A stretch of 64,000 nt of DNA from Mesobacillus boroniphilus (GTDB taxonomy: Bacteria; Bacillota; Bacilli; Bacillales; Cytobacillaceae): contig NZ_QTKX01000001.1 in NCBI RefSeq assembly GCF_018424685.1, forward strand, positions 1,612,001 through 1,676,000. The letters are read 5' to 3'. Both the position numbers and the translations under genes were made by a program. Under the pieces are notes generated by a model that worked only from the letters and a program-made list of their open reading frames with translations, searched no databases and was not told the DNA's origin. The stretch's first letter is position 1. Each line of letters begins with the position of its first letter. Positions 18,778 to 27,081 of this stretch are shown here, piece by piece.

Positions 18778-19020
18778 TTAACTAATGAACCGGTCTCTTT
18801 CCGCGGCATCTTCTTCTCGTTGTGCTTCTCGTTCTTCATACCAAAATTTAATATGGGTAAGGATCGAGAAAACAAGGAAAAAGTTCATCGACCAGACACT
18901 GACAAACGGGGCCATTCCTCCAAACTCAATCGTCTCGTACTGTTTTAAAACCATAACAATATATGACTCAATGAAAACAAGGACAAAGCCGGCTACACCT
19001 GCAATTGCCATACGCATCAT
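18778..19020 (-). CDS. small two-TM membrane protein, unknown
   Basis: 80 residues from ATG 19020 (AAGGTGG, spacing about 9). Two hydrophobic segments (AIAGVAGFVLVFIESYIVMV and FVSVWSMNFFLVFSILTHI) are separated by a short polar loop, and the C-terminus is strongly charged (WYEEREAQREEDAAERDRF). No family recognised. Stands alone between the 51-residue gene and a small RHH gene. Confidence 0.7.
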   Translation of the reverse strand: MMRMAIAGVAGFVLVFIESYIVMVLKQYETIEFGGMAPFVSVWSMNFFLVFSILTHIKFWYEEREAQREEDAAERDRFIS

Positions 19021-19282
19021 AATCAATAACCACCTTATTGTATTATCAGATTATTTAAATAATACGACTAATTATTGATTAGCGCAACTATTTTGTTCAT
19101 TATTTTGCCACATTTACGCATTGACAATTTGGCATAGTTCTTTTTATCCATGGCTCTCTCTTATACTTTGTTGCTTTCTCAACTATTGATTGCATTCCTT
19201 GTTTGTCCTCGAAAAGAGTCCCGATACCTATATTAAAATTGGTACAAGAGTTCGAAAAACAACAATCGATGCGAAAACAACC

Positions 19283-19471
19283 TTATCTATTCAACTTCTT
19301 TTGCTTTTGCATGATCTCATATGATTTTTCAATAATATCTGTTAATACATCGCCTTTGTATATTCTGCCGACTTTCGTATTTTCCTGATAGTATTCTACA
19401 ATTTCATCAAGCTTGTCAGATGTATCCTTGGAGACTCTAACGTTCAATTGAATTCTCTGGGTTTCATTCAT
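19283..19471 (-). CDS. small ribbon-helix-helix-like DNA-binding protein
   Basis: 62 residues from ATG 19471 with GGAGG upstream (spacing 12). RIQLNVRVSKDTSDKLDEIV matches the beta-strand plus helix A of MetJ/Arc-type RHH proteins, and the second helix is DVLTDIIEKSYEIMQKQKK. Such proteins bind operators as dimers. No toxin partner is adjacent, so it is probably a stand-alone regulator. Confidence 0.7.
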   Translation of the reverse strand: MNETQRIQLNVRVSKDTSDKLDEIVEYYQENTKVGRIYKGDVLTDIIEKSYEIMQKQKKLNR

Positions 19472-19801
19472 GGATTCGGCTACCCTCCAAATACTTCCAC
19501 TTCTTTATAAAAACAAAAACCTATCATATTGCTAGCAGTTTGATATTATGTAGATATATGTCGCTAAGCATACTGCAACGTCCTCTATTTTAACATATTC
19601 CATCATCTTGCAACACTAAGTTATATTAATACTCGGTTTTCCCTAAAGTCTTACAGGGTAATTTATATCGAGATTTGTTTTTTGTAATTGTTCAAGGTTT
19701 TTGTTCGATACTGGCACTTGGACAAATTAAGGTTTGAATCTCATCAACACTGATGCCCCATTAAATTATGATAGTTTATTAAAACGACATGGAGATTTTC
19801 T
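19472..19801. other. gene-poor stretch
   Basis: AT-rich, no convincing gene. It carries the divergent upstream regions of the RHH gene and of the 82-residue gene at 19802. I see no hairpin or repeat worth naming. Confidence 0.5.
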
Positions 19802-20050
19802 ATGAAGCTTTCAAAATGGTCGTACACAAAGAGATATAATATCAAAGCACAATTTGACGTTTTTCCAAACTCAGTCGTCATATTCCGTCAAATCAAAGAT
19901 TATTATTTTGTCTATACTGTTAATTGGTCATTCAGTGACCCGGTTGTTTCGAAAACCGTGCTGGAGGAAATGGAGCGGCTGTTGAATAAAGAGCTCGACA
20001 CTCTCGAAAGCTACAGTCGGAGAAAGTTTTTCAAGAATGAGTCCGAATGA
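19802..20050 (+). CDS. small protein of unknown function
   Basis: 82 residues from ATG 19802 (GGAG, spacing 8). Basic at both ends with an aromatic beta-rich centre (NSVVIFRQIKDYYFVYTVNW) and a helical C-terminus (VLEEMERLLNKELDTLESYS). No family recognised. It precedes the decayed thiamine-transport remnant on the same strand. Confidence 0.6.
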   Translation: MKLSKWSYTKRYNIKAQFDVFPNSVVIFRQIKDYYFVYTVNWSFSDPVVSKTVLEEMERLLNKELDTLESYSRRKFFKNESE

Positions 20051-20127
20051 CTTAAATTTTTTAATTTAGCCATTTACAATTCAGACTATTTACATTAAGT
20101 TGATTTTGGAAACAACAACTGCATAGA

Positions 20128-20206
20128 TTTTTGCACTAGGAAGCCTTTGGCTGAGATGAACTTTGTTCTGCCCCTTATTACCCGATCTGGATAATACCAG
20201 CGAAGA
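20128..20206 (+). promoter_or_regulatory. TPP riboswitch (THI box), partly decayed
   Basis: Order of conserved pieces: a GGAAGCC segment, GGCTGAGATGAAC with the invariant CTGAGA at 20151-20156, then CCCGATCTGGATAATACCAG followed by CGAAG (20181-20205), the hallmark second sensor arm. The closing P1 stem looks eroded on the 3' side (AGATTGC instead of a purine-rich arm). It leads straight into a truncated EcfT/YkoC-like frame. TPP riboswitches normally control thiamine synthesis or uptake genes such as ykoFEDC. Confidence 0.85.
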
Positions 20207-20208
20207 TT

Positions 20209-20568
20209 GCTTATTCCATCATGGCAGGTTATCAATTTCTCCCCTTGATAAAAGATGAATTCGAGATTATCAGAAGTGCCCATCGAATAAGAGGTGCGGG
20301 AAGAACAATAACTCTTCTGGATAAACTTAAGCAAATAAAGAATTATGCGATTCCTTTACTGGCAAGCGGAATCATGAAAGCAGAAAGAACAGCTGTTGCA
20401 ATGGAGTCAAAAGGTTTCACAGGAGATAGGAATAGAGAGTTTCATAAAGTCATAACCGTATCAAAAAAGGGTTGGATACTGTTTTGCTTACTAGTCAGCA
20501 TAGTTCTCGTAAGTGCTTTTACTTCACACAAGCTTGGATACCCGGCATTGTATATGGGTGAACGCTAA
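20209..20568 (+). pseudogene. C-terminal remnant of an EcfT/CbiQ-type permease (YkoC-like)
   Basis: The frame from ATG 20221 encodes 115 residues, about the C-terminal half of an ECF transporter T-component (usually about 250). Visible: LPLIKDEFEIIRSAHRIRGA, the second coupling motif ERTAVAMESKGF, and a final TM segment WILFCLLVSIVLVSAF. No Shine-Dalgarno site precedes it, and the frame abuts the TPP riboswitch, which ends at about 20206. The simplest reading is a deletion that removed the rest of a riboswitch-controlled ykoFED(C)-type operon and joined leader to gene tail. Confidence 0.8.
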
Positions 20569-20572
20569 ATAA

Positions 20573-20603
20573 AAACCAGCACCTGATAAAAACAGGCGCT
20601 GGG
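20573..20603. terminator. terminator between ykoC remnant and cytochrome gene
   Basis: AACCAGCnCCTG / CAGGnGCTGG stem, usable by both convergent units. Confidence 0.6.
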
Positions 20604-20610
20604 TTTACAT

Positions 20611-21543
20611 TTATTTTTTGATTGTTAGCATTGCTTCCCAATCGATTGTACCATTTTTGACTTGCTCACGTTTTTCCTTATTCATGATGTCTGCCGGTCT
20701 CCCGCCTTTTGGCCAGTCGCCTTCATGCCCTTTAAATTCAGGACGGTCATGTGAAAGAATATAAGCTGCCAAATCGATTGCTTGCTGGTCGGATAAAGTT
20801 CCACCCTGAGCTTTAGGCATGTTCTTTTGAACGTATCCCGCCATTTTCGTCAATCTTGACATACCTGCACCGTCATTAAAAGAATTTTCTCCCCAAACTG
20901 CAGGTCCTGTGTTTGTTCCAGTACCAGAACCATCTGCTGCGTGGCAGCTCGCGCAAGATTGAGCGTAAAGCTTTTCACCATCCTCAACGCTAGGAACAGG
21001 ATATTGCTTAGGCTCTTTAGGCGCTCTCCAAGACAGCTCTGCACCAGCCGGAACGCCTTCTGACATGTATTGCAAGTACGCGATCATAGCGCGCATTTCT
21101 TTACTGTCAGTTGGGAACATTTTTCCGTTCATACTTCGAATCATACACCCATTAATCCGGTCTTCAAGGGTATAGACCTCACCTTCCCGAGGCCTGTATT
21201 CTGGATAGACGGCAGAAAGTCCAATCATTGGTGCTTCATCTTTCACTGTGCCTCCATTAGCGTGGCAGCTTGCACATGAAAGATTATTGCCAACGTACTC
21301 ATCGGCTACTGTATTTGTTTCCATGACTAGCTCATGGCCATATTTAATACTTTCCCCAAGAGGACCATCAGGTACGTCCTCCATGCTTGGCGGATTGAAT
21401 TCAATTTCTTTGCTGGCACTCTCTGTTTGCGGCTGAGGCGCAGTTGCTGTTTCAACTGCTCCCAGGTCCTGGCTTATTTTCCAGCCAACGAATAATGAAC
21501 CGAAGATTAAAAACCCAATAATTATCGCAAGACTGTTTTTCAT
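20611..21543 (-). CDS. exported diheme cytochrome c, TsdA-like (thiosulfate dehydrogenase family)
   Basis: 310 residues from ATG 21543 (AGGAGG, spacing 8). An N-terminal membrane anchor (about residues 4-23) is followed by a linker, then two c-type heme motifs: CASCH at 90-94 and CASCH at 197-201. Between them INGCMIRSMNGKMF carries Cys133 in the sequence context of TsdA proteins, where a Cys can be the axial ligand of heme 1. TsdA enzymes interconvert thiosulfate and tetrathionate outside the membrane. Substrate here is inferred; a general electron-transfer cytochrome is the alternative. Confidence 0.75.
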   Translation of the reverse strand: MKNSLAIIIGFLIFGSLFVGWKISQDLGAVETATAPQPQTESASKEIEFNPPSMEDVPDGPLGESIKYGHELVMETNTVADEYVGNNLSCASCHANGGTVKDEAPMIGLSAVYPEYRPREGEVYTLEDRINGCMIRSMNGKMFPTDSKEMRAMIAYLQYMSEGVPAGAELSWRAPKEPKQYPVPSVEDGEKLYAQSCASCHAADGSGTGTNTGPAVWGENSFNDGAGMSRLTKMAGYVQKNMPKAQGGTLSDQQAIDLAAYILSHDRPEFKGHEGDWPKGGRPADIMNKEKREQVKNGTIDWEAMLTIKK

Positions 21544-21666
21544 AACATTTTCCTCCTTATGTAATTTCTTCAAATCTGCTAATCACTTTCTCTATACCTA
21601 TTCTAGTATAGGTAACTCCACTATTTTTACCTTAAATATGTAGAAATAGTGAAAACTATAAGAATA

Positions 21667-21694
21667 GGAAAAAGGAGCTGGATTTCTCCAGCTC
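21667..21694 (-). terminator. terminator of the ferritin-like gene
   Basis: Stem AGGAGCTGGA / TCCAGCTCCT with T run on the minus strand. Confidence 0.85.
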
Positions 21695-22123
21695 CTACTT
21701 TTCTTTTCCTAAATAATACAGGAACCACACAGCGTGGTTTTGTTCATCATAGGCTGCACGCCTGAAAATTTCCTTTATGACCTGATCTGCAGCTTCATCT
21801 GCCACTTCATGATAAAAATCAGTTGTTTTTTGTTCATCTTTGAAGGATGATTCAAGTCCTTCAATATACGTTTCCCCACATTCTTCAACCATCTGCGGGC
21901 GTGGCTGCTTTCCTGTTAAAGTTGTATAAATTTGTGAAAACTGCCGAAGATGCTTTTTTTCATCATTAAGTATTTCGTTGATCTGCTCCCGCTGTTCAGT
22001 ATTCGGTGCCATACCTGCAAGCTTTGCATAGCATTGTGTGGCACTGTATTCGCCATTTATAGCTTTAATTAGGTCATTAACAAGCTTTTGGTTCTGTCTG
22101 TAATGGTCATAATATGGATACAT
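21695..22123 (-). CDS. ferritin-like/rubrerythrin-type protein
   Basis: 142 residues from ATG 22123 (GGAGG, spacing 6). A four-helix bundle is suggested, with paired metal-ligand motifs: INGEYSATQCYAKLA, ILNDEKKHLRQFSQIY, FKDEQKTTDFYHEVA and AAYDEQNHAVWFLYYLG (E-x-x-H type). Short YhjR-like ferritin domain proteins of bacilli look like this. Expected role: binding or oxidising iron, or detoxifying peroxide, in cytosol or spore. No terminal rubredoxin domain. It follows the methyltransferase gene on the same strand. Confidence 0.8.
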   Translation of the reverse strand: MYPYYDHYRQNQKLVNDLIKAINGEYSATQCYAKLAGMAPNTEQREQINEILNDEKKHLRQFSQIYTTLTGKQPRPQMVEECGETYIEGLESSFKDEQKTTDFYHEVADEAADQVIKEIFRRAAYDEQNHAVWFLYYLGKEK

Positions 22124-22190
22124 GTCAAACCTCCCCAAACTATTTTGTATTAGTCTATGGGAGAGGAGAAAAGGGTGTTCTCGGTTCCGC

Positions 22191-22796
22191 TTATTTTGGA
22201 TTAAGCCCCTCATATTCAACAAAAATACCCTTTAAATACTTCTTTTCTATTACCACTTTGATTCCGGATTCCTTCATGTAGCGACCTGTATCCCGGTTTA
22301 AATGACAGCCATCACACAGCCGTTTCCACGCGGGAGTCAGGACATCCTGCATGGCCGCAAGGGATTTCGACTCAGTTCTTACATGCTCGAAAAGGACAAT
22401 TTTCCCGCCTTTTTTACATACTCTTCTCATTTCTTGAAAAACCTTTTGCGGCTCACTTACGGAACAAAGAACAAGCGTGGCCACAACAGTATCAAATTCT
22501 CCATCCTTGAATGGAAGTGTCTCTGCCCTTCCCTGATAGAACTCGACCGGCAGTTCGACTTCTTTCGCCCTGCGTTTTGCCTGATCAATCATATAGGGAT
22601 TTGGTTCCAATGTAACCACCCGTTTCACCATTTCATTAGCATAATAAGGAAAATTCGCTCCTGTACCTGCACCAATTTCAAGAACATTCCCTTCTAGTCC
22701 AGAAACTATCTTTTTCCTGATCCGCGCTATCCACCTTTTCTCAAGAGGTCCCATGACCGTATCATATAAAACAGCAAACCATTTCCCCAAAATCAA
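22191..22796 (-). CDS. class I SAM-dependent methyltransferase
   Basis: 201 residues. SAM-binding motif I is VLEIGAGTGANFPYY (about residues 36-50), the acidic post-I position is VTLEPNPYMI, and motif IV reads FDTVVATLVLCSVSEP. This resembles the UbiE/METTL7-like group. The N-terminal segment LGKWFAVLYDTVMGPLEKRW may associate with membrane. Substrate unknown. Same strand as the ferritin-like gene, with about 70 bases between them. Confidence 0.88.
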   Translation of the reverse strand: MILGKWFAVLYDTVMGPLEKRWIARIRKKIVSGLEGNVLEIGAGTGANFPYYANEMVKRVVTLEPNPYMIDQAKRRAKEVELPVEFYQGRAETLPFKDGEFDTVVATLVLCSVSEPQKVFQEMRRVCKKGGKIVLFEHVRTESKSLAAMQDVLTPAWKRLCDGCHLNRDTGRYMKESGIKVVIEKKYLKGIFVEYEGLNPK

Positions 22797-22934
22797 TACT
22801 CCTATCTGTTACGTTTTTCACCATTATAATAGAAAGGCCCTGCAGAAGCTATTGCTTAAGTCAGGACCTTTTTTATGGCAACACAGATTACCTGCTGCCT
22901 ATTATTCGATTTTGGTTATTCAATCCTAAGTATG

Positions 22935-24068
22935 TTAGGGTTTTAAAACTACCTTGATACAATCATTTTTTCGGTCATTGAACATCTCATACCCTTTTGC
23001 TGCATCTTCAAGCGGAATTTTATGGGTGATGATATCAGTTGGGTCGAATTCACCGTTTGTGACCATTTCGAATAGTTGTGGCATATAGTGAATAACCGGA
23101 GCCTGTCCCATTTTCATGGTGATATTTCGTTCGAAGAATCGGCCAAGCGGGAACATATTGTACCTTAATCCATACACCCCGGTAATTTGTACGGTTCCGA
23201 ATTTTCTTACAGCTGTATGGGCAATTTCCAGGGCGGAAAGCGTTCCTCCCTGCAGCTTCAGTTTCTGTTCCACTTTTTCCACAACAGACTTCTTTCCATC
23301 CATTCCTACACAATCTATTACCACATCCGCACCGCCGTCAGTCAAGTCTTGCAGGAATTTCCCTGGATCATCTTCCTGTGTAAAATCAAAAATTTCTACC
23401 TTATTGGTATTTTTAGCATGCATCAGCCTGTAGTCGAGGTGATCGACAGCGATGACTCGTTTTGCCCCTTTCATCCAGGCGAATTTTTGCGTCATCAATC
23501 CAATCGGCCCGCTCCCAAGAACAATTACTGTATCTCCCTTTTTTACCCCTGCGTGCTCTACACTCCACCATGCAGTTGGGATGACATCCGACAGGAATAA
23601 TAGCGATTCATCTTCTAGCTCACATGATTCAGGTACGACAAATGACGTGAAATCAGCATATGGCACCTTTAAATATTCTGCCTGTCCACCAGGGTGGTTG
23701 CCATATTGTTCGGTGTACCCAAAATAACCCCCTGTATCCTTGTATTCATTCGTGTTATCACATTGGCTTTCCATCTGATTCTGGCAGTAAAAACATTCAC
23801 CACATGAAACATTGAAAGGAATGACCACACGATCTCCTTTTTTTAAATTCTTAACGCCGGGACCTGCTTCTTCAACAATGCCCATTGGTTCATGTCCGAT
23901 GATGTAGCCAGGTCTTAGTGGCATGTTGCCCTGATAAAGATGGAGATCGGACCCGCAAATAGCCGTAGAGGTGATTTTTATGATCATATCCTGTTCATGT
24001 TCTATTTTTGGTGCTTCTACATTTTTTACTTGTACGTCTTTAGAACCTTGATAAGTAACTGCTTTCAT
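22935..24068 (-). CDS. zinc-dependent alcohol/formaldehyde dehydrogenase (AdhB-like)
   Basis: 377 residues from ATG 24068. MDR superfamily: catalytic zinc motif AICGSDLHLYQGN, GHEPMGIVEEAGPGV, structural-zinc cysteines in CGECFYCQNQMESQC, and the NAD-binding VIVLGSGPIGLMTQ. The longer loop after the zinc lobe (YFGYTEQYGNHPGGQAEYL) is typical of the glutathione-independent formaldehyde dehydrogenase subgroup, which includes B. subtilis AdhB. It would oxidise short alcohols or aldehydes with NAD. Single gene. If formaldehyde is a substrate it would feed formate to the dehydrogenases in this window (inference). Confidence 0.9.
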   Translation of the reverse strand: MKAVTYQGSKDVQVKNVEAPKIEHEQDMIIKITSTAICGSDLHLYQGNMPLRPGYIIGHEPMGIVEEAGPGVKNLKKGDRVVIPFNVSCGECFYCQNQMESQCDNTNEYKDTGGYFGYTEQYGNHPGGQAEYLKVPYADFTSFVVPESCELEDESLLFLSDVIPTAWWSVEHAGVKKGDTVIVLGSGPIGLMTQKFAWMKGAKRVIAVDHLDYRLMHAKNTNKVEIFDFTQEDDPGKFLQDLTDGGADVVIDCVGMDGKKSVVEKVEQKLKLQGGTLSALEIAHTAVRKFGTVQITGVYGLRYNMFPLGRFFERNITMKMGQAPVIHYMPQLFEMVTNGEFDPTDIITHKIPLEDAAKGYEMFNDRKNDCIKVVLKP

Positions 24069-24213
24069 AAATTCGCCACCCCATTCCAATTAAGTACATT
24101 TTATGTTTCCCTCCAAGTCGTCAGAGAAAACACTTATGGAAGCTTTCCTATAATTTGCTTTGTACATAAATTACCCTTCAATAATGCAAGTTATAAAATG
24201 GAGGTGTTGAAAA

Positions 24214-24414
24214 ATGGAGCCTAAACAGCCAGGAAATAAAAACCTTCCTGATTTCAAGGAAATGACAGACCGAGTTATCGCTGAACCGGCTAATGGACCC
24301 CAGCTGGTCATTAAAACAAATTTGGATCCGAGTGATGCAACCGATGATAATCCTTATTTCAAAAATGATCAAATTACTGATTCTGAACAATTCAAAGAAT
24401 ATTTCGAGGAGTAG
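24214..24414 (+). CDS. small acidic protein, unknown
   Basis: 66 residues after a strong GGAGGTG site. Hydrophilic, Asp/Asn-rich (NLDPSDATDDNPYFKNDQIT), likely unstructured, no membrane segment. It is followed three bases later by the start of the 83-residue gene at 24418, so the two form an operon. No family recognised. Confidence 0.72.
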   Translation: MEPKQPGNKNLPDFKEMTDRVIAEPANGPQLVIKTNLDPSDATDDNPYFKNDQITDSEQFKEYFEE

Positions 24415-24417
24415 ACA

Positions 24418-24669
24418 ATGGAAAAAACACAGGCTTACCTACGCGAAATCATTTCCAATTACACGGAAACCTATCCTCTTAGCAAGAAGATCTATGATCG
24501 CTTAGAACAAGGTGATTATCCAACTGAGGGGGACTTTGTCAGGGACCTAACCGCTGAAGAAATAGAATTTTTGAATAAAATTCTCCCTGACGCGATTGAA
24601 TACGCAAAAAATGAATTAGACGAAACAAGAGCACAGCAATTAAATGAAGTATATGAATTGCTTTATTGA
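24418..24669 (+). CDS. small helical protein, unknown
   Basis: 83 residues; GAGGAG before the start lies inside the end of the preceding gene. Helical and acidic (QAYLREIISNYTETYPLSKK, EEIEFLNKILPDAIEYAKNE). It resembles the many short bacillar cytosolic or sporulation proteins of unknown role. Operon partner of the 66-residue gene. Confidence 0.72.
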   Translation: MEKTQAYLREIISNYTETYPLSKKIYDRLEQGDYPTEGDFVRDLTAEEIEFLNKILPDAIEYAKNELDETRAQQLNEVYELLY

Positions 24670-24728
24670 ACATTGGAAGGGATAGCCCCTTCCACTCTCA
24701 AAAAAAAATCTATAAAAATAAACAAAAA

Positions 24729-24750
24729 AACAGCAGTAAATCTGCTGTTT
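24729..24750 (-). terminator. terminator of the yihY-like gene
   Basis: AACAGCAG / CTGCTGTT stem with a long T run on the minus strand, overlapping the gene end. Confidence 0.85.
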
Positions 24751-25611
24751 TTAACTATTTACTGAAGCTGCATGCTCTTCGACGGGCTCTTCACCCATCT
24801 TATCCTTGTGGTATATTGCATTGATTTCTCCTCCAAGAACAAGGGCAAGTCCGGTCAGGAACAACCAGAGCATCAAGACGATGACACCACCGATGCTTCC
24901 ATAGGTAGCTGAATAGTTTCCGAAATTGCTAACGTAAAAAGAAAATCCCAGGGAAATCAGCTGCCAGACTACTGTCGCGAAAACCGCACCTGGTATTACG
25001 TGCTTGAATGGATAATGTTTATTTGGAGCTACTCGATATAAACCTGCCAAAACTGCTGCCATAACAACAATCGCTACAACCCATCTTACAATGTTGAAAA
25101 CAATATCAAATGGCTCTGGAATTTGGATGATTGATTGGACTGTATCCAATATGACTCTTCCGAATACTGGCAAGAGGAGTGCCACAACAAATGCCAAGAT
25201 CAGCCCGAATGTCAGCATAATAGATACAAGTCTTGCCTTAATGAAAGATCTCGTTTCCTTTACATCAAACGCAATATTCATCGCTCTAATAAAAGCGTTC
25301 ATGCCACTCGACGCTGACCATATCGTACCTATGATACCAAAGGTTAGTAGTCCGCCGTTTCGTTCACTTACCAATTTGACAACATTATCCCTTAATAATT
25401 CAGCTGATTGTGAGGGCAATAATTTATTTACAACATTTATCGCCTTCTGCGGATCGATATTTAAGTATGGGACAATTGCTATCAACAGAATCAGCAATGG
25501 AAACAACGAAAGCATATAATAATACGCCTGTTGAGCAGCCAATCCCGTTGCCCGGTCTTTTTTCAGCTCCCCTAGCAGGCTTTTTGCATAGTACTTAAGC
25601 TTCTCTTTCAA
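24751..25611 (-). CDS. YihY/BrkB-family inner membrane protein (YfkH-like)
   Basis: 286 residues with six hydrophobic segments. The hallmark amphipathic N-terminus LAAQQAYYYMLSLFPLLILL is followed by conserved blocks TFGIIGTIWSASSGMNAFIRAMN, YRVAPNKHYPFKHVIPGAVFATVVW and YGSIGGVIVLMLWLFLTGLALVLGGEINA. Once annotated as ribonuclease BN, the family is now treated as membrane proteins of unknown transport or envelope role. Single gene with terminator. Confidence 0.92.
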   Translation of the reverse strand: MKEKLKYYAKSLLGELKKDRATGLAAQQAYYYMLSLFPLLILLIAIVPYLNIDPQKAINVVNKLLPSQSAELLRDNVVKLVSERNGGLLTFGIIGTIWSASSGMNAFIRAMNIAFDVKETRSFIKARLVSIMLTFGLILAFVVALLLPVFGRVILDTVQSIIQIPEPFDIVFNIVRWVVAIVVMAAVLAGLYRVAPNKHYPFKHVIPGAVFATVVWQLISLGFSFYVSNFGNYSATYGSIGGVIVLMLWLFLTGLALVLGGEINAIYHKDKMGEEPVEEHAASVNS

Positions 25612-25699
25612 TTATGACTCACCTCTCATTGACATTTAAGTATGCTTGTCTTTTCCCCGTCATGTGAGGTTTTAATCATGACAAAAAATCCTATATATA

Positions 25700-26085
25700 A
25701 TGCAAAGAAAAAAAGCGCCAGCCCCGACAAGCGCTGCCCGCCTTTTAGCGCCACGTCCTCCCAAAAGCTACCGCTTTCGGTCGTGCGATGAATCGCTTCG
25801 AAGCCTTCCTTGTCCTGTGGCTGGCGGGGCTAGCACATCGTGTGCCACGGAGGGCCGGCCGGTGACGTCGTTCTTCGACTTCATTGGGCGGACCGAAATC
25901 GAAAAGTATAGCCGACTGACCAGAAACGCAGAAACTGGAGACTCCGACAAAGAAGCGCTTTTTGCTTCTCCCGCGGAGTTGAAGTTTCGAAGTTTCTAGG
26001 AGGCGACACTAGACAAGCGTCTCGAGGAGTTTGGAGCCCGCAGCTAGACAAGCAACTAGAGGGGCTAGACGCTAGAGCTAGATTA
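25700..26085. repeat. GC-rich dispersed repeat element, long copy
   Basis: About 390 bases of GC-rich sequence in an AT-rich intergenic gap. It shares pieces with 41205-41325: AGCCCCGACAAGCG near 25721, GACTTCATTGGGCGGACCGA near 25878, and GGGGCTAGACGCTAGAGCTA near 26061. CTAGAC-type words recur near its right end where the other copy has CTGGAC. Frames through it look like noise. I know this kind of AGCCCCGACAAGCG/GCTGGAGCTGGAC repeat as a common intergenic element of Bacillaceae; its function is not known to me. Confidence 0.75.
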
Positions 26086-26142
26086 AGTAAACTACATGTA
26101 GTTATCCACAACTAAATAGATTTTATAATTTCCTAAAAGACA

Positions 26143-26166
26143 AAAAAGACCATCGCTGGTCTTTTT
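26143..26166 (-). terminator. yteA terminator
   Basis: AAAAAGACC / GGTCTTTTT stem between the repeat element and the yteA stop. Confidence 0.8.
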
Positions 26167-26173
26167 CACAAAT

Positions 26174-26929
26174 CTACTTATCGTCATCTACATATGGGTC
26201 ATGTTCGTAAGCAGGAAGGTCGCCAAAGGTTGTCATAATTCCCTCTTCATCCAGCTCGTTTTCGTATTTCTCATGTTGCTTATTTGGGTAAACGGTAACT
26301 TCCTTGCCGGTAATATCGTTTCCAACAAAATTCTCAAAATCCTCAACATAGCCTACATTTTCTTCTGACTCAATATAAGTGTCGTTATAGTGATCCTTGG
26401 GCGTCATAAAATCAGATGGAGTTTCTGACGTTCCCCAGCTAGAAACCTCTTGCCAGGAATCTTCTGCGTCATAGGCGACATTTTCATCCTTGTTGTCCAA
26501 ATCAAATTTTCCAAAAGGCGGCATGAGCACCCCTTCTTCTATAGGTCGGTTATGGGAAACAGTCCGTTCTGGCGTATGTTCAATACAAAATGTCGTTTCT
26601 GGTACAGCCTGAAGACGCTCATATGGAATTTCACGCTCGCAAACCTCGCACTTTCCATATGTTCCTTTTTCAATGGCCTGAATGGCTTTATCTATACTCT
26701 GGATTTGATATTCTACATGATCGTTCAGTGCAATATCTTTCTCCCTTTCATATAACTCAGTTCCTTCATCCCCTGGATGGTTATCATAGCTCGAAAGCTC
26801 GCCAGTTGACTCGTGAGCATGTCCACTTGTTAAATCAAAATGGTCATTCGCGTCCAGGTGGGACTCCAAGTTTTTTTTATTTTTGAGAAGCTCTGCCTTG
26901 AATGCCGACAGCTGCCCTTTTGTTAGCAT
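26174..26929 (-). CDS. yteA: YteA-type TraR/DksA zinc-finger protein
   Basis: 251 residues from ATG 26929 (AGGAG, spacing 8). An N-terminal coiled coil (KGQLSAFKAELLKNKKNLES) precedes a DksA-like C4 finger: Cys94, Cys97, Cys115, with His118 at the usual fourth Cys (CIEH). The C-terminal half is acidic and unique to the sporulation-associated YteA family (GVLMPPFGKFDLDNKDENV, EGIMTTFGDLPAYEHDPYVD). Its exact role is unknown; DksA relatives act on RNA polymerase. Likely expressed in sporulation by analogy with B. subtilis. Confidence 0.85.
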   Translation of the reverse strand: MLTKGQLSAFKAELLKNKKNLESHLDANDHFDLTSGHAHESTGELSSYDNHPGDEGTELYEREKDIALNDHVEYQIQSIDKAIQAIEKGTYGKCEVCEREIPYERLQAVPETTFCIEHTPERTVSHNRPIEEGVLMPPFGKFDLDNKDENVAYDAEDSWQEVSSWGTSETPSDFMTPKDHYNDTYIESEENVGYVEDFENFVGNDITGKEVTVYPNKQHEKYENELDEEGIMTTFGDLPAYEHDPYVDDDK

Positions 26930-27081
26930 ATCAGCTGCTCCTTTCTTTAGTGCAGTTTTCATTAGCTTGCTGCAATCTTCCCGATTTAATAAAAGGTAAT
27001 AAGTGTTATCTTTCCCGCAAGTACCATTATTGCAACAGAAGTCATAGTATATATGACAACTTACAATCAGGAGTGATGCCT

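Noticed and set aside
25700..25999. 99-codon frame in the GC-rich element
   Set aside because: Composition and the second repeat copy show this is repeat sequence; no ribosome site.
26902..27081. Upstream extension of the coiled-coil gene
   Set aside because: AGGAG with correct spacing precedes ATG 27082; the extension overlaps the yteA upstream region and has no ribosome site.
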